DNA from: Nannobrachium achirus
Taxonomy: Eukaryota > Chordata > Actinopteri > Myctophiformes > Myctophidae
Assembly: GCA_963921795.1 (NCBI GenBank)
Contig: OY997657.1
Span: 3,185,316 to 3,249,315 of the forward strand
Direction: 5' to 3'
Length of the DNA stretch: 64,000 bases
In this document: positions 58,174 through 64,000 of the stretch, in pieces
Layout of the letters: the number at the start of each line of letters is the position of its first letter
Numbering within the stretch: position 1 is the stretch's first letter
Made by a program: the position numbers and the translations under genes
Notes under the pieces: model-generated
The model's input: only the letters and a program-made list of their open reading frames with translations
Database searches by the model: none
What the model was told of the DNA's origin: nothing

Positions 58174-60438
58174 GTTAAACTCTGACTATGTGTACTGTAA
58201 CTATGTGTTCTATATGTTGAATCAGACTCTGAACCCGTAGCCTGTTGTATACATTTTTTTTTATTTGTGTTCCCTTTTTGTGATTGGTTTAAAGTCAAAG
58301 AGTTAAAGTTGCTTTAAGAAACTACTCAACTGGGTTCCTATATGGTGTATTTGTAACTTATGACTTACTTAGGTTGAATTTTTAACTGTTTTATCATACA
58401 CTGGTTCTAATGTTGCCCTTTAATCCTCTATATCCATGGTAAAGTATTTTTTTTTAACATATTGTAGGTATACCTGGTAGGCCTATAATTAGGCCTACAT
58501 TTTGTAGGCCTAATTAAAACAGGTGTGTTTTCAGATGCCTCTTAACACACGGGTGACTAACCGGTCCCTTAGGCCGATTTTGAGATTTCAAAGTGCAATA
58601 ACTCTCCCTGTGAAGGTCTCAGAAATTTCCCCTTCCATGACTTTTCCTAAATACTCAAGATATATGTTCTCGTTCTTTTTCCCCTTCTGAAACGTTTCCT
58701 AATTATGAAATAAAATACAATTATACCACTCTGACGGTAATTATCGGCAGGAAAGACCGCTCTCCCCCATTCTCCCCATCCTAAGAGAATTCACACGTTT
58801 AGCGCTCCCGGAGTGCGCCTTTGTTCAAGGTAATGGATCATTTGCATTTCACTGTCAGCTTAGCAAAGACATTAAAACCACTACCTGGAAATGTTTTATT
58901 TCATAAATAGTATCAATATAATATTAATTATGAGAATCGCTATGGTGTATATAATGTAGGCCTATTATTAGCCGTGCAGGAGCAATCATTTGCGGGGAGA
59001 TGATGCTCTTGCTGACTGGAAGAAGTGTGACGCTGCTGCCACTGCACAGCGTGTTTCTAAAAGCTAAGCATCATTTCAGCTAATAATACATATAAAGAAC
59101 AACTGGGTGATCTATAAGTTATCGGCCAAAATTAATATCTTGTATAAATATGCCTACACGGCACACGCTGCACCGGGAGACATGGCCCTATCTCCCGGTG
59201 CAGTCAGCCTGTCTGTCCGAGTGGAGACGGCTTTTAGACAGGCACGCATGTCACGGTGACATGGGTGCGTGCCGATCAAACAGTATAGGCACCCGACACT
59301 TGTGTCCTGCACGTTTAATTTCTAATGGATAATCATTTGCTTTTCATTGTTACATGCCTAAGCAAAAAACACTACGTGAACATTTTACAGAGTGAAGAGA
59401 ATGTGAATTATCTCTCTCTCTCTCTCTTTCTCTCTCATCATTTCTCTGCCTCGCTCTGTCTATCTCTGCTACACCGTTCCCTCTCTCTCTTTCTCCCGAG
59501 CCCAGTTTGCGCAAATGGAACCTTATTTATTATATATATATTTAACTATCGAGAGCGCTCTCTTTCTTTCTCTTTCCCCTCCCTCTCTGCATGCATGCAT
59601 GCGTGCGTGATGTCGGGACATCACATTACCTAAACATGATTCATTGGCTGGTTTTGTGAGTTGTCTAATAATAGCTAATACGAATGAAAATCGGGACATA
59701 TAAGGCGTAATTCTTTTACTTAGCTTCGTATGGCGTTGTGAGCTTGTAGATTGAAGATTGGCTATTTGTGTAACAAAATACCCTATATTGTCAATGAACA
59801 AAACTAAGCCAAATGGAACCATAGGCTACGGGTCCATTTGGTTTCATTTTACGCTCTCTCTTTCTCCCACATGAAAGGAACCTGCCTCTCTCTCCACATC
59901 TTTTTTTTAATACTTTTTATGCCACGTCCACGATCGAACCATGCATGCGTTCGTTCCTATATATACAGCGCAAGGCATATCTCTCGCTCTCTCATGCATG
60001 CATGCGTGCGTGATGTCGGGACATCACATTACCTTGCCTTTCACCGCATAATCAATAGCGCGGTGCGCCCCGCTGTGTTGGCCTTGAATCTCCCAAACCG
60101 TAAATAAAACAAAGCCATAAAAGATATGTTTCTGGATAAACAAACGTGTCTATAACCACTCAAACTGCATGGCGCACTGTGCGCATAGACGCTGATCATT
60201 GATTTATTCCTGCATGCAAAACCGAACTGTTTTAAAGTGACTTTCAAAACTCAACAATCGGCTATAATACAAAGCGTCTCGGCGCGGATGCTGGGCTGCG
60301 CTGCGAAGCGATACGAAATTAAACCAGTGACATTAAAAGTAAGATCATGATACAAACTTTAAATGGTAGTAGGTTCTGCTAAACCATGAAGTTAACATTG
60401 AAAGCGAGAGTATTTGAGAGGTCAATTGAAATGCTAAT
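58174..60438. other. Long non-repetitive stretch, no gene identified
   Basis: No domain-bearing ORF. A ~42-bp sequence with 'catgcatgcgtgcgtg' and the palindromic GATGTCGGGACATC occurs twice (about 59590-59631 and 59994-60034). CT-rich tracts lie at 59409-59440 and 59560-59590. A short hairpin remnant is at about 59738-59768. It could contain regulatory or untranslated sequence of an outside gene. Confidence 0.4.
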
Positions 60439-60942
60439 TCAAATTCGGAAGACAATAGAACCCCTGCTGGCAGCAGGGGGAGGAAGTATTTCGCTCCTGG
60501 ACCAAAAGGGAGAGAATATAACGGTCAAAATGAACGATAAATGCAGGCGTAGTGGTAGTTTTTTATTTTCAGTCACCCAAGTGACCCAGTCGCCCTTGGT
60601 TACTAAATTGGTCCAAGGGACATCAAGGAGGTGCTGATCTGCGGATCTGAGTGAACGAGTGGTAGGGTTGGGACAGATAATTTCTGAGATGTAGATAGGG
60701 GCTTGGCCATGAATTGCTCTAAAAGCAAAAGTGAGGACTTTGAAGTGACTCCTGTAGTGTACCGGGAGCCAGTGCAGAGAGGCTAGAATGGGGGTGATGT
60801 GACATGACTTTCTTGACCTAGTGAGTAACCTGGCAGCAGCATTATGAACCAGCTGCAATTTGTCAATGGATGTTTTATTGAGACGGGTAAAAAGTGAGTT
60901 ACAGTAATCTAGCCTGGATGAGTTAAATGCATGGATGGACAT
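60439..60942 (-). mobile_element. L2-type LINE C-terminal fragment
   Basis: The minus strand reads SSRLDYCNSLFTRLNK, LQLVHNAAARLLTRSRK, HITPILASLHWLPVHYR, HGQAPIYISEI and RSLRSADQHLLDVP. This is the conserved end of fish L2-type LINE proteins. The end is out of frame after TKGD. Confidence 0.8.
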
Positions 60943-60989
60943 TTCAAGTTCAGAGTGGGATATGATGGTTCAGAGTTTTGCAATATTTA

Positions 60990-61302
60990 TGAGGTGCCCC
61001 AATCCATGCCAACATTTGCACACACTCCTTGGCTGCCAAACCACAACCTCCACCCTTCATGTCTCACATGGCCCTCTTCTAGCACCACCGTGAGGCCCAT
61101 TCTTGAAAAACACATTTTTGGACACTGCTCCTACAGATTTGGCCCTAAAATCACGCAAAGCGGCACACAATATCTCTACAGTCATGTCGTCAAAATGCAT
61201 CTGTCCCATCTAGTGCCACCATCTGGAAGATTTTTTTAAACACATTTCTGGACATTGCTCCTATACAGATTTTGCACTAATATCACGCAAAGTGGTAAAC
61301 AG
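60990..61302 (+). repeat. Helentron-like internal repeat units
   Basis: About two degraded 125-bp units with 'ccatgccaacatttgcacacactcc', 'agcaccacc', 'ggacactgctcctacaga' and 'atcacgcaaa'. The upstream terminus of the element is not visible. Confidence 0.55.
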
Positions 61303-61304
61303 AG

Positions 61305-61449
61305 ATCAACTTTGAGGTGTTCATCCACAAAGTGGACGGGCTGTCAGATGACCATAAGATTGAGACCCAACGAGACATTCATCAGAGGGCCAACGATGAC
61401 CTGGCTGATGCCAGTCTAGAGAAGCTTCACCTCAGCTTTTACTTGACTC
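61305..61449 (+). pseudogene. rragc/rragd fragment: RagC/RagD GTPase exon fragment
   Basis: Encodes [20 protein letters not shown] and onward through [20 protein letters not shown], then T: 48 residues almost identical to the G4/G5 region (HKVDG) of vertebrate RagC/RagD, the Rag GTPases that bring mTORC1 to lysosomes. AACAG just upstream fits an acceptor. The right edge (ACT then CAGGGT) lacks a GT donor where the genuine exon should end, and no neighbouring exons are visible. Flanks on both sides are transposon-type repeat, so this is best read as a captured or transposed exon piece, recent because no stop or frameshift is present. Confidence 0.8.
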
Positions 61450-61779
61450 AGGGTCAGGGTTCCAGGGGTCCCACAGCAATGTGTCACACATCCACACGTT
61501 CGTCTCGACCAGCTATACAACATACCAAAATATAGCCACTATCGGAAATAGTCTTATGTAATTTTGGGGATTTTGAAGAAAAAAATTAATTAATTTCATA
61601 TCCACGCGTTCGTCTCGAAGAGCTATACAAGATGCTAAAAGACGGGCGCTTAAAACCTATTGGTTTCCGAGTTATCGCAGTTTGAAAAATCTAGGATTGC
61701 ATTTGTCGAAAAAAGTAGGGTTCCAGGGGTCGCACAGCAATGTGTCACACATCCACACGTTCGTCTCGACGAGCTATAC
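61450..61779. repeat. Direct-repeat spacer
   Basis: A ~50-bp segment with 'cacagcaatgtgtcacacatcc' and 'acacgttcgtctcgac' occurs twice (about 61457-61505 and 61730-61771). No gene. Confidence 0.55.
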
Positions 61780-64000
61780 CAGTAAGACTCCCTAATCGGG
61801 AGATAAGCAACCGTTGGTCGCTTATCTCCACAAATATGCCAAAATGTGTTTTTCCAAAATCGTCCTGATGGTGGCGCTAGATGGGACAGATCCATGTTGA
61901 TGAGATAAGTGTAGACATACTGTGTACGGATTCGCGTGATTTTAGGGCAAAATCTGTAGGAGCAGTGTCCAAAAATGTGTTTGAAAAAATCAGCCTGATG
62001 GTGGTGCTATATGGGACAGATCCATGTTGATGACATGAGTGTAGACTAGGGGTGCGAAGATATACCGGTACGGATCGTAATCGCGATACAAACGTGCGCG
62101 ATACGAGTGAATCGGTTCATTCAGGGTGGATCGGTACAATTGACGGCTGGAATCGTGATGTATCGTATCGTGAGCGTTTGGATCGGTACATTCCACGGCT
62201 GGATCGGTTTTTGCATAATAGTATTTCATTATATCCTGTGTTTAAGAGGCGCATTGAATGCCCCATCAGCCCTCCCCCAAAAAGCACTTGCAGCGACTCT
62301 ACAGACGAGACATGCGTCTTTTTTTCAGCACTGAGCTGCTCAGCGGAGCGCAGCCAGTGAACACCCGACACGACCGAATGCAGATACAGACAGACAGCAC
62401 TCGTGAGCCCACTGGTTAAACATGCAAGATTAGTACCACGTTTAGCTTTATAACATCCCTGTCCATTGTGTCCAATGTTCGCTGATGTGATCCGTTGTTG
62501 TGTCACTGGACTGGAGCACGCTGCGTGATATTATGATCCACATTCCACACCCGTTTGTTCTTCTTGTCGAGTCTGCGACGGAATTGATTTAAACAAAGCA
62601 GAAGCTTCCACGCTTTAACTACACACACGTATGAACTACAACAACGATACTGGGCGTGCATCTAGCGATTAAAACAAAGTATTTGACACTGTTTCACAAC
62701 TTGTTACTGTAGCTGCAGGCAGAACACTCTTCTGCTCTGCTGCTGTTCCCTTTGCAAAGAGAGGCTGGAGCCTGATTTATACTTGGCAGCTCGACGGTGT
62801 CGCGCACGCACCTAAATAGCAGACCTACAAGCTCACAACGCGATGCGTTGTGACTCAAATATCTACGTTTTGAAACATTTTGTCTAGAAATGGCAAAATC
62901 CTAGATTATATTCATACAATATAATAATAATACAGGTCAAGGATCCTTAACTGAGAAGAGAGAGATCAAGCAGGGACCCCCACTGAAGGTTATTTTAGAC
63001 TACTGTAGGCTATTATATAAAACTGTTGCAGATTAAAACTTGTCAGAGACTTGTTTGACAGCACTATATCACCAGTGACATTAATACATTACTATGTTGT
63101 GTTTATTTGTTCACACATTATCTTTTCTATTAATATGATGGATTTATGTTATTCATTATAATCCATGAATTATTATCTCTTAAACCCTCAATGTATTGGC
63201 GTTCCCCCATATGGTTGCTACTTGCTAGGGTTCAATTGGTTACTGTAAAAACTAACTATTAATATTTGGCCGCCTCACATAACTCTGAGGACACTAGGGG
63301 TCCCTGACCACCTGTTGAGGATGTAATGATATATAATAATGATAATGATATAGTATTAATCAAACAATTCTACCAGCCAGCAAGGAGTGTTCTCCCAGAT
63401 TTCAATAAGTTGGATTGTTAGACAGAGCCTAGTACTACAGTGAAACAATAAATTGTTTGGAAATTAAATGTAATGCATTTTTAGTATTTTTTGGGGGGGG
63501 GGGGGGAAATTTACATGGGCTTTAATATAAATCCTTTGCATTGTGTTGAATCGCACCGAATCGTGAATCGTATCGCATCGTAAGGACCAGGGGTGTATCG
63601 CAAAGTATCGTGAATCATATCGCATCGTATCGGGGTCAGGGGTGTATCGTGATGTATCGTATCGGCAAGATTTCAATGTATCGCAATTATATCGTATCGC
63701 TGGTAGTGTATCGTGATGCGTATCGTATCGCCTCAGTGGTCGAGATTCGCATCCCTAGTGTAGACATACTGTGTACCGATTTGCGTGATTTTAGGGCAAA
63801 ATCTGTAGGAGCAGTGTCCAAAAATGTGTTTGAAAAAATCGGCCTGAAGGTGGCGCTAAATGGGACAGATCCATGTTGATGACATGAGTGTATACATACT
63901 GTGTACCGATTTGCATGATTTTAGGGCAAAATCTGTAGGAGTAGTGTCCAAAAATGTGTTTTAAAAAATCGGCCTGAAGGTGGCGCTATATGGGACAGAT
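61780..64000 (-). mobile_element. Helentron-like element on minus strand, split by hAT, runs off window
   Basis: At 61780 lies the inverted terminus (CCAGTAAGACTCCC-taatc-GGGAG, then GGTCGC). The 125-bp internal units follow rightwards at 61840-62046 and 63758-64000 in reverse orientation. The hAT at 62047-63757 interrupts one unit. The other end lies outside the window. Confidence 0.55.
62047..63757. mobile_element. hAT-type element, 1.7 kb, non-coding
   Basis: Begins TAGGGGTGCGAAGATA and ends GATTCGCATCCCTA, flanked by GTGTAGAC on both sides (62039-62046 and 63758-63765). Subterminal regions are dense in TCGTATCG/CGATACGA motifs (62060-62200 and 63550-63740), likely transposase-binding clusters. 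Contains a partial copy of the 57712-type hAT at about 62937-63325 and a hairpin near 62816-62856. No intact transposase. Confidence 0.8.

Overview
The window is animal genomic DNA, almost certainly from a teleost fish. It holds spliced MHC class II alpha and beta genes of teleost form, many CA/GT microsatellites, many short hAT and TTAA-flanked DNA elements, CR1/L2-type LINE pieces and a tRNA-derived fish SINE. The Ig exon of the class II beta gene is split by an extra intron, which I recall from acanthomorph (percomorph-type) fish; I cannot name the species.

Layout. 0-2.5 kb: nested TTAA elements. 2.6-3.9 kb (minus): an intact, intronless, GC-rich adenosylhomocysteinase (AHCY) retrogene next to a short TTAGGG tract. 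4-11 kb: mobile elements, including two rolling-circle-like (Helentron-like) copies, a 9-bp-TSD MITE family and a nested hAT. 11.1-12.6 kb (minus): an intact, intronless USP14 retrogene whose last codons have grown into a minisatellite. 13.7-14.7 kb (plus): a single-exon beta-1,3-galactosyltransferase with a TATA box. 15-21 kb: a tandem duplication whose second copy was split by a Helentron-like element, plus hAT copies. 21.7-24.9 kb: a LINE with an open RT frame. 25.2-26.4 kb: a large palindromic TTAA element. 28.7-36.7 kb (minus): a complete five-exon MHC class II beta gene (245 aa) with an X/Y-box promoter at 37.1 kb. 38.6-44.7 kb: a 1.5 kb inverted duplication around a 3 kb spacer. 45.4-47.8 kb: a 2.4 kb TTAA element inside a LINE fragment. 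48.5-54.0 kb (minus): a complete four-exon MHC class II alpha gene (238 aa). 54-64 kb: repeats, a BEL/Pao-like gag fragment, LINE fragments, a captured RagC/RagD GTPase exon, and Helentron-like repeats split by a 1.7 kb hAT.

The two class II genes lie in the same orientation, alpha upstream of beta, about 11.8 kb apart. They would encode the two chains of one peptide-presenting heterodimer. All exon phases fit and both frames are open, so both look functional.

The most unusual features are these. Tandem arrays have grown from exon/intron boundaries of the class II beta gene, copying splice donors and acceptors many times. (TG)n tracts sit directly at splice acceptors in both class II genes. 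A dispersed family of short hairpins has arms that vary together between copies. Helentron-like elements are supported by an in-window empty-site comparison, and a RagC/D exon fragment sits inside that repeat context.
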